From DASWJZ01 sp963805325 (GTDB lineage Bacteria > Pseudomonadota > Alphaproteobacteria > Rhizobiales > Afifellaceae), in the NCBI GenBank assembly GCA_963805325.1, contig CAWDTS010000005.1, positions 167,454 to 231,453 on the forward strand: a stretch of DNA of 64,000 nt. Direction: 5' to 3'. Below the pieces are notes generated by a model. That model saw only the letters and a list, made by a program, of their open reading frames with translations. It had not been told where the DNA came from and searched no databases. Shown in pieces: positions 25,632 to 34,305 of this stretch (position 1 is the stretch's first letter; each line of letters starts with the position of its first letter). Both the position numbers and the translations under genes were made by a program.

Positions 25632-26423
25632 ATGACCATTGTCAGTAAATTCCGGGATGTCGCGCTGGCCGCGATCGTTTCGCTGTCCGTCGCCACAATC
25701 GCCCACGCCGCGGGGACTGACGTTCCCGCGCCCGGGCAGAGCCCGAAGATCGACGCCATCAAGGCGCGCGGCTCGCTGAAGGCGGCGGCGATCGGCGAAT
25801 TTCCATGGCTGCCGGAGAACACCACCGGTTCGGGCGACCAGTTCTCCGGCCCGGCGTGGATGCTGGCCAACGAATACGCCAAGCGCCTCGGCGTGAAGCT
25901 GGAGATCGTGCCGGTCAGCCATGAGACGAAGGTGCCGATCCTCGCGACCGGCGAAGCCGACATCTCCATCGCTCCGCTCGCGGTGACGCCGAAGCGGCAG
26001 GAAGTCGTGGACTTCATCGTCTATTCGAGGTCGAGCCTCTGCATGTTCGGCCTCGCCGACAATCCGAAGCTCAAGGACGTGAAGACGGTCGACGATCTGA
26101 ACCGCGACGACCTCACGATGGCCTACTTCACCGGCACGCCGCCGGAGACCTGGGCGCCGACGCGCTTCCCGAAGGTGAAGATGCACGGCGTCGCCGGCTC
26201 GGGCGCCAACGCGCCGGTCGAGGAGATCATGGCCAAGCGCGCCGACTTCGCGACCATCGACAACGTCGCCTGGCCGCAGCTCGAGAAGCAGGTGCCGGGC
26301 CTGACCTCGTGGCCGGCGGGCGACGACTGCCTGAAGAGCGACGAGATGTCGACGCCTGTCGGCCTCGCCGTCGACAAGGCGGACACCGTGTTCCGCGACT
26401 GGCTGCAGGCCGTCTACGACTAG
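25632..26423 (+). CDS. amino-acid-type ABC transporter substrate-binding protein with in-frame amber stop near the end
   Basis: The 263-residue periplasmic protein has a signal peptide (VALAAIVSLSVATIAHA, cut about residue 27) and an SBP family 3 fold (RGSLKAAAIGEFPWLPEN, ILATGEADISIAPLAVTPKR). The frame stops at TAG 26421-26423 after DWLQAVYD. The same frame goes on for 17 sense codons (MKDQVTTEEISILKGGS) to a TAG at 26475, which reads as the normal C-terminal helix. The usual residue at the stop would be Glu (GAG), so a single substitution or base error explains it. It heads the plus-strand operon with two permeases and an ATPase. Confidence 0.88.
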   Translation: MTIVSKFRDVALAAIVSLSVATIAHAAGTDVPAPGQSPKIDAIKARGSLKAAAIGEFPWLPENTTGSGDQFSGPAWMLANEYAKRLGVKLEIVPVSHETKVPILATGEADISIAPLAVTPKRQEVVDFIVYSRSSLCMFGLADNPKLKDVKTVDDLNRDDLTMAYFTGTPPETWAPTRFPKVKMHGVAGSGANAPVEEIMAKRADFATIDNVAWPQLEKQVPGLTSWPAGDDCLKSDEMSTPVGLAVDKADTVFRDWLQAVYD

Positions 26424-26508
26424 ATGAAGGACCAGGTCACCACCGAGGAGATCAGCATCCTCAAGGGCGGCAGCTAGTCGGCGCACTTTTAGAAGCATTC
26501 CCAGTTCT

Positions 26509-26576
26509 GTCATCCTCAGGCGATGCGAAGCGGAGATCTCGGTACTCGGATCGCGCTTCGCACGTCCGAGGATGAC
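26509..26576. repeat. REP-like inverted repeat after a substrate-binding protein gene
   Basis: The arms gtcatcctc...gcgaagcg and cgcttcgc...gaggatgac pair almost fully over 23-24 bases around a loop of about 20 bases. The wording (GTCATCCTC...GAGGATGAC) is that of short palindromic repeats scattered in rhizobial genomes. It fills the gap between the binding-protein and permease genes, the same place where the other transport operons carry a simple hairpin. Confidence 0.7.
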
Positions 26577-26599
26577 GGTGTGCAGGAAGGCGCGCTCTG

Positions 26600-27265
26600 T
26601 TGAACATCAATCTTCAACCGATCGTCGACAGCTGGCTGTTCCTCGCCCGCGCGCTCGGGATGACGCTGTTCATCAGCGTGCTCTCCATGCTCTTCGGCTT
26701 CGTGATCGGCGTCGTCGTCGGCGGGCTCAGGACCTACGGCGGACGCATCGCGAACCTCGTGCTCGGCTTCTACGTCGACTCCATGCGGGCCATCCCGCTG
26801 CTCGCCGTGCTCGTCTGGGGCTTCTTCGCCTTCCCGCTGCTGACGGGTCATTCGGTCAACGCCATGACCGCCGGCATTACCGGCCTCGGCATCCATCTCG
26901 GCGCCTATGTGAGCGAGACGGTCCGCGCCGGGCTGACCTCGGTCCGCCGCAGCCAGATGCAGGCGGCACTCGCGCTCGGCATGAGCCGCTTCGAGGCGAT
27001 CCGCACCATCATCCTGCCGCAGGCGCTGATCCGCATGCTGCCGGCGCTCGGCTCGCTCTTCGTCATCGCCATCAAGGACAGCGCCATCGCCTCGGTCATC
27101 GCCGTGCCGGAGCTTCTGCGCCAGACGCAGATCGTCGCCGGCAAGACCTATCGGCCGTTCGAGCTCTACACCGCGGCGATGCTCGTCTATTTCCTGCTCT
27201 GCTATCCGGTGGCGCGCGGCGTCGACCGCGTCTACCGGCGCGTCGCGCATCTCGGGTCGTCATGA
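26600..27265 (+). CDS. amino-acid-type ABC transporter permease
   Basis: This 221-residue permease of the HisM/GlnP family has LGFYVDSMRAIPLLAVLVWGFF, the EAA loop MQAALALGMSRFEAIRTIILPQA and about five helices. The start appears to be TTG at 26600, giving MNINLQPIVDSW. Its stop overlaps the next permease start (ATGA), so both are translated together and probably form the membrane heterodimer. Confidence 0.92.
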   Translation: MNINLQPIVDSWLFLARALGMTLFISVLSMLFGFVIGVVVGGLRTYGGRIANLVLGFYVDSMRAIPLLAVLVWGFFAFPLLTGHSVNAMTAGITGLGIHLGAYVSETVRAGLTSVRRSQMQAALALGMSRFEAIRTIILPQALIRMLPALGSLFVIAIKDSAIASVIAVPELLRQTQIVAGKTYRPFELYTAAMLVYFLLCYPVARGVDRVYRRVAHLGSS

Positions 27266-27921
27266 CATTCGACTGGAGCGTGGTGTGGACGAGCCTGCCG
27301 CTTCTGCTGCATGGCGCGTGGGTGACCATCTGGCTCACCTTTGTCACGATGGCGCTGGCGATTCCCGGCGGGCTGTTGCTCGCACTGATGCGCCTCTCGC
27401 CGATTCGCCCGATCTCCGGCGTGGCGACGGCGTTTGTGGAGTTCTTCCGCGCGACCCCGCTCATCCTGCAGATCTATTGGGTCTATTACGTGCTGCCGGC
27501 CTATTTCGACATGCAGCTTTCGCAATTCGCGACCGCCATCGTGGGACTGACCTGCAACATCTCCGCCTTCAACTCGGAGACCTTCCGCTCCGGCATCGTC
27601 TCGATCCGCCAGGGCCAGTGGAATGCCGGCCTCGCGCTCGGCATGCGCAAGACCGACGTCTTCGCCCGCATCGTCTTGCCGCAGGCGGTCATGCGCGTGC
27701 TGCCGGCGCTCGCCTCGACCTGGGTGTCGCTGTTCAAGGACACCTCGCTGGTCGCCATCATCTCGGTGCCGGAACTTTCGTATGTGGCGCTGCAGCTGCG
27801 CGCGGAGACCTACCGCATCCTCGAAGTGCTGACGGCGATGGCGGTGCTCTACTGGCTGATGGGCTATCCGCAGGCCAAGCTCGTCGACTGGATCCACCGT
27901 CGCTACCAGGTGGCCGAATGA
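27262..27921 (+). CDS. amino-acid-type ABC transporter permease
   Basis: The 219-residue second permease has TAFVEFFRATPLILQIYWVYYV and the EAA loop WNAGLALGMRKTDVFARIVLPQA. The ATG at 27262 overlaps the preceding stop, and its own stop overlaps the ATPase start by 4 bases. The much longer frame open upstream is not coding. Confidence 0.92.
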   Translation: MTFDWSVVWTSLPLLLHGAWVTIWLTFVTMALAIPGGLLLALMRLSPIRPISGVATAFVEFFRATPLILQIYWVYYVLPAYFDMQLSQFATAIVGLTCNISAFNSETFRSGIVSIRQGQWNAGLALGMRKTDVFARIVLPQAVMRVLPALASTWVSLFKDTSLVAIISVPELSYVALQLRAETYRILEVLTAMAVLYWLMGYPQAKLVDWIHRRYQVAE

Positions 27922-28725
27922 GCGAGCGCCAGCCGATCCTCGTCTTCGACAACGTCGTGAAGCGCTACGGCGATATCGTCGCGCTCGACGGCGTCAGCCT
28001 CTCGATCGATCCGCGGCGAGGTGGTGTGCCTGATCGGTCCCTCGCGGCTCGGGCAAGTCGACGCTGCTGCGCTGCGCCAACGCCCTCGACCCGCTCGACG
28101 GCGGCCGCGTGCTCTTCGAGGGGAGCGAAGTCCGAACCGCCGATCCGACAGCCGCCCGCCTGGTGCGGCGGCGGATGGGCATGGTGTTCCAGAACTTCGA
28201 GCTGTTCCCGCACCTGACCGTACTGCGGAACATCACGATCGGGCCGCGCACGGTGCTGAAGCTCGACGCCGCCGCCGCCGAGGAAGCGCGCCCGAAGCGC
28301 TGCTCGACAAGGTGCTCCTGGCGGACAAGGCCGAGGTTCATCCTTCCGCGCTCTCCGGCGGCCAGCAGCAGCGCGTGGCGATCGCGCGGGCGCTCGCGAT
28401 GGAGCCGGCCCTGATGCTGTTCGACGAGCCGACCTCGGCCCTCGATCCGGAGACGATCGGCGAAGTGCTGAGCGTGATGAAGACGCTCGCCGACGAAGGC
28501 ATGACCATGCTCGTCGTCACGCACGAGATGGACTTCGCGCGTCGCGTGGCCGACCGCGTCGTCGTCTTCGACAAGGGCCGCGTCATCGAGGAGGGCGCGC
28601 CGACGCAGGTGTTCGAGGCGGCGAAGGTCGCCCGCACACGGGAATTCCTGAGCCATCTCGGTTGGCACGGCGAGAGCATCGTCGAAGCCGCGAAAAGTCT
28701 GGGGAGCGAGAATGAAGGACAATAG
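27918..28725 (+). pseudogene. amino-acid-type ABC transporter ATP-binding protein with three frameshifts
   Basis: The parts of a GlnQ-type ATPase follow each other in changing frames. LVFDNVVKRYGDIVALDGVS leads to a shift near 28016; then EVVCLIGPS with a second shift near 28044 inside Walker A; then VLFEGSEVRTAD and MGMVFQNFELFPHLTVLRN (Q-loop); then a shift near 28285. The rest reads LSGGQQQRVAIARALAM (signature), LMLFDEPTSALDPE (Walker B) and MLVVTHEMDFA. Two of the breaks each look like one extra C in a G-run. Corrected length is about 268 residues, normal for the family. All motifs survive, so base errors are a fair alternative to decay. Confidence 0.8.
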
Positions 28726-29837
28726 AATCGAACGCGCCGAGGTGTTCGTCGTCGCTCCCGACGTCGAGCGCTACACCTGGGCGGAGGGGATGACGAGCCA
28801 GTACATGGTCAACGTCGTCCTGCGGCTGACGGCGGCGAGCGGGCTGCAGGGCATCGCCGGGGGCGCGATGATCACCTCGCACGACTTCGACCGCTCGGCG
28901 GGCGAGGCGCTGCGCACCGTGCTGCCCGAGGTGATCGGCCAGGATCCGGCGCGAGCGCGAGGCGCTCTGGCACCGGATGCGCAACCTCGGCACGCCGATG
29001 GTCCCGCAGGCGCATTCGCTGATCGACATCGCGCTCTGGGACATGACCGCGCGGCAGGCGGGCATGCCGCTCTACCAGTTGCTCGGCGGCGCGCGCGACA
29101 AAGATCCTTTCCTACGCCTCGACGCCGCTGCTTGCCGATAACCAGGCCTACATCGACTACGTCGGAGAGCGGCAGGCCGAGGGCTTCAAGGCGGTCAAGT
29201 TCCATTGCTGGTGCGTGCCGGAGCGCGACCTGCCGATGTGCGAGGCGGTGCACAGGCACTTCGAGGGCACCGGCCTGTCGCTGATGCTGGACGCCGAGCA
29301 GCGTTATGAACTGCAGGGCGCGATCCGCGTGGCGCGCCGGCTCGGCGAGCTCGGTTTTCGCTGGTTCGAGGCGCCGCTCCCCGACACCGACCTTGACGGC
29401 TACCGCGAGATCAAGCGGGCGGGCACCGTGCCGATCATCGCGGCCGGCAACACGTGGCTCGACGTCCAGATGCTGGCGCAGGCGATCAAGCTCGACTGCT
29501 GGAGCGCGCTCCGCGTCGACGCGACGATCTGCGGCGGCATCACGCCGATCCGCAAGATCATGGCGCTCGCCGAGGCGCATGGGATGACCGTCGAGAGTGC
29601 AGTGCTGGGGCTACACGCTGACGCAGGCCGCCAATCTGCACGTCATGCTCGCCTATCACGAACTGCACCTACTTCGAGCAGCCAAATCCCTATCCGGCGT
29701 TCGAGTATGGCTCGAACGACGTGATCCGCACCGATCGGGAGGGCTTCGTGCATGCGCCGCCGGGCGACGGGCTCGGCATCGGGCTCGACTGGAAGGCGAT
29801 CGAGGCCGCTTCGATCCTGAAATACGAAATCCGGTGA
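28712..29837 (+). pseudogene. enolase-superfamily (mandelate racemase/MLE) enzyme with several frameshifts
   Basis: The fragments rebuild one enzyme of about 375 residues: RIERAEVFVVAPDVERYTW, HSLIDIALWDMTARQAGMP, FKAVKFHCWCVPERD, LMLDAEQRYELQG, FRWFEAPLPD, IIAAGNTWLDVQ, then QAANLHVMLAYHELH and a tail DGLGIGLDWKAIEAASILKY. Frame changes fall near 28955, 29102, 29590 and 29662. The third metal position reads AGN rather than GE or GD; Asn in that place is known from glucarate dehydratase. Co-transcribed with the transporter upstream and an SDR downstream, it is probably an acid-sugar dehydratase. Substrate unknown. Confidence 0.78.
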
Positions 29838-29845
29838 GCGGTGCG

Positions 29846-30610
29846 ATGGTCGGACGTCTCGATGGCAAGCGCGCGCTGATATACGGCGGTGGGACCGGCA
29901 TCGGCCTCGCCTGTGCGGAGGCGATGGTGCGCGAGGGCGCTTCGGTCTTCATCTCCGGCCGCCGCGCCCACGTGTTGCGCGAAGCCGTCGAGAAGCTCAG
30001 CGGCTTCGGCAAGGCCGGCTTCGAGGCCGGGGATGCGACGGCGGTCGAGGACGTGAAGCGGGTCACCGCCGCCGCAAGCAAATTCATGGGTGGCATCGAC
30101 ACGATCGTCATCAGCGCCGGCGCGGGTGGCCGCACCTCCGTGTTCGACACGGAGCCCGAGGAATTCCAGCGCATCATGGATCACACGCTGCGGCCGGCCT
30201 TTCTCACCGTCCGCTACGCCTGTGACGAACTCCTCGCGGCGGGCAAAGGGTCGGTGATCGTCATATCGTCAATGCTCGGCCTCGTCGGACAGCCCGAGCG
30301 CCTGGCCTATTGCGGGGCGAAGGCGGGCGTCATCGGCATGGTGAAAGCGATGGCGCTGGACTTCGCGGACAAGGGCGTGCGGGTGAACGCGATCTGCCCG
30401 GGCTTCGTCGAAACGCCGCTTTCCCTTGAAGTCACGCGCCAGGAGCCGGACCCGGCGGCGGCCCTTCGCCGCAAGCAATTGATGCACCCCATTCCTCGCG
30501 CCGGGACTCTGGAGGAGATGGGCGAACTCGCCGTCTATCTTGCGTCCGATCTCTCCGGATTCGTGACGGGTCAAGCCATCGCCATCGACGGCGGCTACAC
30601 CATTCGCTAG
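29846..30610 (+). CDS. SDR family oxidoreductase
   Basis: The complete 254-residue short-chain dehydrogenase has GKRALIYGGGTGIGLACAE, VISAGAGG in the NNAG place, SSMLGLVG, and Tyr/Lys in LAYCGAKAGV, ending VTGQAIAIDGGYTIR. A GTG at 29834 that overlaps the preceding stop is an alternative start. It ends the transport and enolase-superfamily operon and probably oxidises a pathway intermediate. Confidence 0.92.
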   Translation: MVGRLDGKRALIYGGGTGIGLACAEAMVREGASVFISGRRAHVLREAVEKLSGFGKAGFEAGDATAVEDVKRVTAAASKFMGGIDTIVISAGAGGRTSVFDTEPEEFQRIMDHTLRPAFLTVRYACDELLAAGKGSVIVISSMLGLVGQPERLAYCGAKAGVIGMVKAMALDFADKGVRVNAICPGFVETPLSLEVTRQEPDPAAALRRKQLMHPIPRAGTLEEMGELAVYLASDLSGFVTGQAIAIDGGYTIR

Positions 30611-30667
30611 GCAGCGCCGGCACTAGCGCCCTTGGAACACGCTGCGAAGCGGCTCGTTTGGGCCGCG

Positions 30668-31324
30668 TCAGCTCTCATCACGTGCGTAAGAGATGATCGA
30701 GAGAAAGCGGATGGGGAGACGCTTTAATTCCTCCGGCCCGTGCGGCGCGTCCGCGTCGAAGAAAAGGCTGTCGCCGGGAACGAGCGAATAAAGCCGATCG
30801 GCGTGGCGGTAGACAACCTCACCCTCCAGCATATGGATGAACTCCAGGCCGGAATGCTGAAAGATCGGGAAGACGTCCGACTCCTCCGTCAGCGTGATCA
30901 GGTAGGGCTCGACCACGACGCGGCCGGTGACACCGCCGGTATGGCCGAGCAGCTGGTATTGATGCCCGGCGCGCGTGCCGCGCCGCTCTATGACAAGGCC
31001 CTCGCCGGCGCGCACAAAGACGGCGTCACGTCGCTCCTCGTAGCGGCGGAAGAAGGCTGTTACCGGCACGCCGAGCGCGGCTGACAACATCTTGAGCGTC
31101 GTCAACGAGGGCGAGGTCAAACCGTTCTCGATCTTCGACAGCATGCCGGGCGAGAGCTTTGCCGCGGCCGCGAGGTCGGCGACGGTGAAGCCGAGCTTAC
31201 TGCGGAACGCGCGCACCTCGCGCCCAATCGAGACCTCGAGCAGATGCTCCCTCGCGCCGCCGAGTTGGTGCGGGTTCTGCTCCGGGGGTTTCTTTTGCGC
31301 CCGCTTCGGGGCCGGTCGCTTCAA
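30668..31324 (-). CDS. XRE family transcriptional regulator with C-terminal cupin domain
   Basis: The 218-residue regulator has a helix-turn-helix of the XRE type (VRAFRSKLGFTVADLAAAAKLSPGMLSKIENGLTSPSLTTL, residues about 37-78) and a cupin sensor domain (SGLEFIHMLEGEVVYRHADRLYSLVPGDSLFFDADAPHGPEEL). The basic N-terminal tail (MKRPAPKRAQKKPPEQ) is usual for this group. Such proteins respond to small metabolites or polyamines and regulate amine and amino-acid catabolism. It lies next to the ammonium transporter/glnT cluster, which may be its target (inference). Confidence 0.9.
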   Translation of the reverse strand: MKRPAPKRAQKKPPEQNPHQLGGAREHLLEVSIGREVRAFRSKLGFTVADLAAAAKLSPGMLSKIENGLTSPSLTTLKMLSAALGVPVTAFFRRYEERRDAVFVRAGEGLVIERRGTRAGHQYQLLGHTGGVTGRVVVEPYLITLTEESDVFPIFQHSGLEFIHMLEGEVVYRHADRLYSLVPGDSLFFDADAPHGPEELKRLPIRFLSIISYARDES

Positions 31325-31484
31325 TGGCCGCTCCGGATCGGTTCAGGATTCCGAACGAGCGCCGCCCAAAAGGCGAAGCCCGCGCGTCGCGGAAGGCATA
31401 CAAGTCCGGCTACGGTCGAGTCCACAAGGCGAGGACGCCGCGCTTGCAGTCGCGCGGCGTCCTCCGATGTCCCGACCGCGCCGT

Positions 31485-31640
31485 TCAGTGATTGATCGTG
31501 AATGAGCGGTAGATGAAGTAGCAGCACAGCACGAAACTGATAACCAGTGCGACGGTGACGCTCGCCGGATGGCCCGTGAAGCTGTGCAATGTGCCGGTGG
31601 CGGCGACGTATTCGTCGGCGCTGGCGAATGGCGATCCCAT
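31485..31640 (-). CDS. 51-residue single-span membrane protein downstream of the ammonium transporter
   Basis: A short gene encodes a polar N-terminal half (MGSPFASADEYVAATGTLHS), a hydrophobic span (VTVALVISFVLCCYFIYRSF) and a stop after TINH. A strong AAGGAGG ribosome site lies about 8 bases upstream of the ATG at 31640. It follows the ammonium transporter by 21 bases on the same strand, so it is almost surely co-transcribed. I recognise no family. A small partner or regulator of the transporter is possible but not shown. Confidence 0.7.
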   Translation of the reverse strand: MGSPFASADEYVAATGTLHSFTGHPASVTVALVISFVLCCYFIYRSFTINH

Positions 31641-31661
31641 GGGAATTCCTCCTTCCTGAGA

Positions 31662-33060
31662 TTACGTGTTGGCGCCGACGGAGACCTGCTCCGGGTAGGC
31701 GCGCACCCCGAGATCGTGGAGATCGAGGCCGTCCACCTCCACATCGGGCGTGACTCGCAGCAGGTTGAATTTCTTCAGGAGCCAGCTCGCGATGTAGCCC
31801 GGGATGAAGCCAAGCCCGATCGCACATATCAGCGTGCCGCCGATCTGGCCGAGCAGGTTGATCGGTGCCTCTCCCGGCTGGGCGATGTAGCCGATGCAGA
31901 AGATGCCGGGCAGAATGCCGCTGATGATGCCGGTGACGCCGTGCACCGAGACGGCGCCGACAGCGTCGTCGACTCCGCGTTTCTCGATGAACAGCGCGAC
32001 CTTTGGCATGATCCAGGCGGCGGCAAAGGCGATGATGATCACCAGCGCCGGGTGGTAGAGATCCATTCCGGATGCCACCGCTATGATGCCGGTCAGACCG
32101 CCCGAGATCGTGAAGAACGGATCGGCCTTCGACGAAACATACGCACCGATCAGTCCGGCGGAGAGCGCCAACGTCGTGTTGACAGCAAGCATGGCCAGCG
32201 TCGACGGAGCGCCATAGATGTTGACGATCGACGTGTAGCCGGGGAGGTAGACGAGGCAGCAGGCGAGGAAGAAGTAGAAGCCGACGAAGATCAGCATCAA
32301 GCCGACCAGAGTCAGGCTGATGTTGTGCGGAAGGATCGGGTGCGGTTTGCCGGCGGAATCGTACTTGCCGATACGCGGACCGAGATTGAGCAGCACGCCG
32401 AGGGTGAACGATCCGGAGACGGCGTGGACGACGATGGCGCAACCGAAATCGTGCACGCCCCATTGCACCGTCATCCAGCCGAAGTAATTCCATGCCCAGG
32501 CCGCCGCTACGACCCAAAGGAAGCTGCCGAGCAGGATCGAAAGGACGTAGTAGGCGCCGAGCCGGATGCGCTCGATGCAGGCGCCGGAGAGGATCGACGA
32601 GGTGGTCATGGCGAAGAGCGCAAAGACCATCCAGAAGATTCCCGTCATCTCGTCGCCCTTGGTCGGCGACATCGCATCGCTCCAGGGATAAGAGGCGGCG
32701 GCGAGCGGATAGGCGGCCTTCGCCGTCTCGCTGATCGCATCGGGATTGGTCCAAGGACCAAGCAGCGGACCGGTGGCCGGCCACAACGGGAAGCCGTTGT
32801 ATACCCACCAGCCGAAAAAGAAGAAGCTGAGCCCGACCGTGGCGAGCGTCATCAGGTTCTTCAGCATCGTCGCCAGGAGGTTCTTGGAGCGGGAGACGCC
32901 TCCCTCATAGGCGAGGAACCCGACATGGATCAGGATCATCAGAACCGCAGCGGTGAAGAAGAACCCCTCCGCTACGAACGTCTTCAGAAATGGAAGAGAA
33001 CTCCAGACCTTTCGCCGCGTCAGCGGTGATCATCACCATATTCGTCGCGTTGGTATCCAT
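31662..33060 (-). CDS. amt: ammonium transporter (Amt/Mep/Rh family), one frameshift near the start
   Basis: The inner-membrane ammonium channel has about eleven helices: ILIHVGFLAYEGGVSRSKN, HDFGCAIVVHAVSGSFTLG (first pore His), GAVSVHGVTGIISGILPG (second pore His) and a cytoplasmic tail ending AYPEQVSVGANT. The first 27 residues (MDTNATNMVMITADAAKGLEF) are in another frame; an extra base near 32988-32991 separates them from FLKTFVAEGFFFTAAVLM. Removing it gives 465 residues. A near-perfect sigma-54 promoter lies at 33114-33128, indicating nitrogen control. The divergent glx-glnT genes and the 51-residue gene downstream form its setting. Confidence 0.88.
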
Positions 33061-33113
33061 TGCGTCCCCCCAACCGAAATGCCCGCCCCAGGCGGAGCAT
33101 GCTTCCGATCGGA

Positions 33114-33128
33114 GCATCTTTCGTGCCA
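33114..33128 (-). promoter_or_regulatory. sigma-54 (RpoN) promoter for amt
   Basis: On the minus strand the bases read TGGCACGAAAGATGC. The GG and GC doublets have exactly the -24/-12 spacing, and only one position of the TGGCACG-N4-TTGC consensus differs. It lies 54 bases upstream of the amt start, leaving a leader of about 40 bases. NtrC-dependent expression under nitrogen limitation is inferred. I see no equally good site for the plus-strand genes; the rest of the 348-base gap shows nothing else I can support. Confidence 0.75.
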
Positions 33129-33408
33129 CTTTTGGTGGCGAGCCATCGTCGCGGTGCGGCGTGCCCGGCGGATGCCGCCTCACGCCAGTGGACAGTCATG
33201 CGCCTGCCAAGCCTTTGCGCAGGCCCGCCGTTCCGATGGACAAGATTTCCGCAAGCGCCCCGAAATGCCCCGAAATCCCAGTTTGATCGGTGCTCATTTT
33301 TCATGCAAGGAAAATTTCATTCTTCCGGTTGAGGCCGCCGTAGGGCTCGGCTAGGGTTCTCAGAGCTCCCAATCCCGGGCGCTGCGGGTACGCTCGAAAG
33401 GGATCGTC

Positions 33409-34305
33409 ATGTGCGGCATCGTCGGGCTTTTTCTGAAGGACAAGGCACTTGAGCCGAAGCTCGGCGCCATGCTCTCCGACATGCTGGCGAAGCTCGGCGA
33501 CCGCGGGCCCGACAGCGCGGGCCTTGCCATCTACAGCGAGGCGGACGAGGGGACCGGCAAGATCACGGTGCAGTCGTCGGAGCCGGGACAGGACTTTGCC
33601 GACCTCGATACGGATCTCGGGACGGCCATCGGCGCCAAGGTCGGAATCGAGATCAGGGACACCCATGCGGTCCTGCGCCTGCCGATCGAGAGGATCGGAG
33701 ATGCGCGGGCGGCGATCCGCAAGCTCAACCCGCGTCTTCGCGTTATGGGCGCGGGCGATGCCATCGAGATCTACAAGGAGGTCGGCTATCCGGTCGACGT
33801 CGCGCGCCGCTTCGACCTTGCGAACATGCACGGCACGCACGGCGTCGGGCACACGCGCATGGCGACGGAGTCCGCTGTGACGACGCTCGGCGCGCATCCC
33901 TTCTCCACCGGGCCGGACGAATGCCTCGTTCACAACGGCTCGCTTTCGAACCACAACAATCTTCGTCGCGAGTTGATCCACGACGGCATGAGCTTCGAGA
34001 CGGAGAACGACACGGAGGTCGCCGCTGCCTACCTCACCTGGCGCATGAACCAGGGGATGAACCTCGGTGAGGCACTGGAGAAGAGCCTTGTCGATCTCGA
34101 CGGCTTCTACACATTCGTGGTCGGTACGAAGACCGGCTTCGGCGTGCTTCGCGATCCGATCGCCTGCAAGCCGGCAGTGCTCGCCGAGACCGACCAATAC
34201 GTCGCCTTCGGGTCTGAATACCGCGCGCTCGTCGATCTTCCCGGTATCGAGAATGCGAAGGTCTGGGAGCCGGAGCCCGCGACCGTCTATTTCTGGGAGC
34301 GCTGA
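33409..34305 (+). CDS. glxB: GlxB-type class II glutamine amidotransferase (glutamate-synthase-like subunit)
   Basis: The 298-residue Ntn-type amidotransferase has the nucleophile Cys2 right after the start Met (MCGIVGLFLKD) and GDRGPDSAGLAIY. Further on are HGVGHTRMATESAVTTLGAHPF and the HNGSLSNHNNLRREL and ENDTEVAAAYL segments of the family. It supplies ammonia from glutamine to the GlxC/GlxD partners, in a split glutamate-synthase-like or N-methylglutamate-synthase (MgsA-like) complex. It overlaps glxC by one base and is divergent from amt. Confidence 0.88.
   Translation: MCGIVGLFLKDKALEPKLGAMLSDMLAKLGDRGPDSAGLAIYSEADEGTGKITVQSSEPGQDFADLDTDLGTAIGAKVGIEIRDTHAVLRLPIERIGDARAAIRKLNPRLRVMGAGDAIEIYKEVGYPVDVARRFDLANMHGTHGVGHTRMATESAVTTLGAHPFSTGPDECLVHNGSLSNHNNLRRELIHDGMSFETENDTEVAAAYLTWRMNQGMNLGEALEKSLVDLDGFYTFVVGTKTGFGVLRDPIACKPAVLAETDQYVAFGSEYRALVDLPGIENAKVWEPEPATVYFWER

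Noticed and set aside
26421..26423. Amber codon as a site of pyrrolysine insertion
   Set aside because: The protein is a periplasmic binding protein, no methylamine methyltransferase or pyl genes are seen, and the position matches an ordinary Glu codon.
31569..33029. Long plus-strand frame (486 codons) opposite amt
   Set aside because: It has only charged low-complexity sequence; the minus strand encodes the helices and pore residues of an ammonium transporter.
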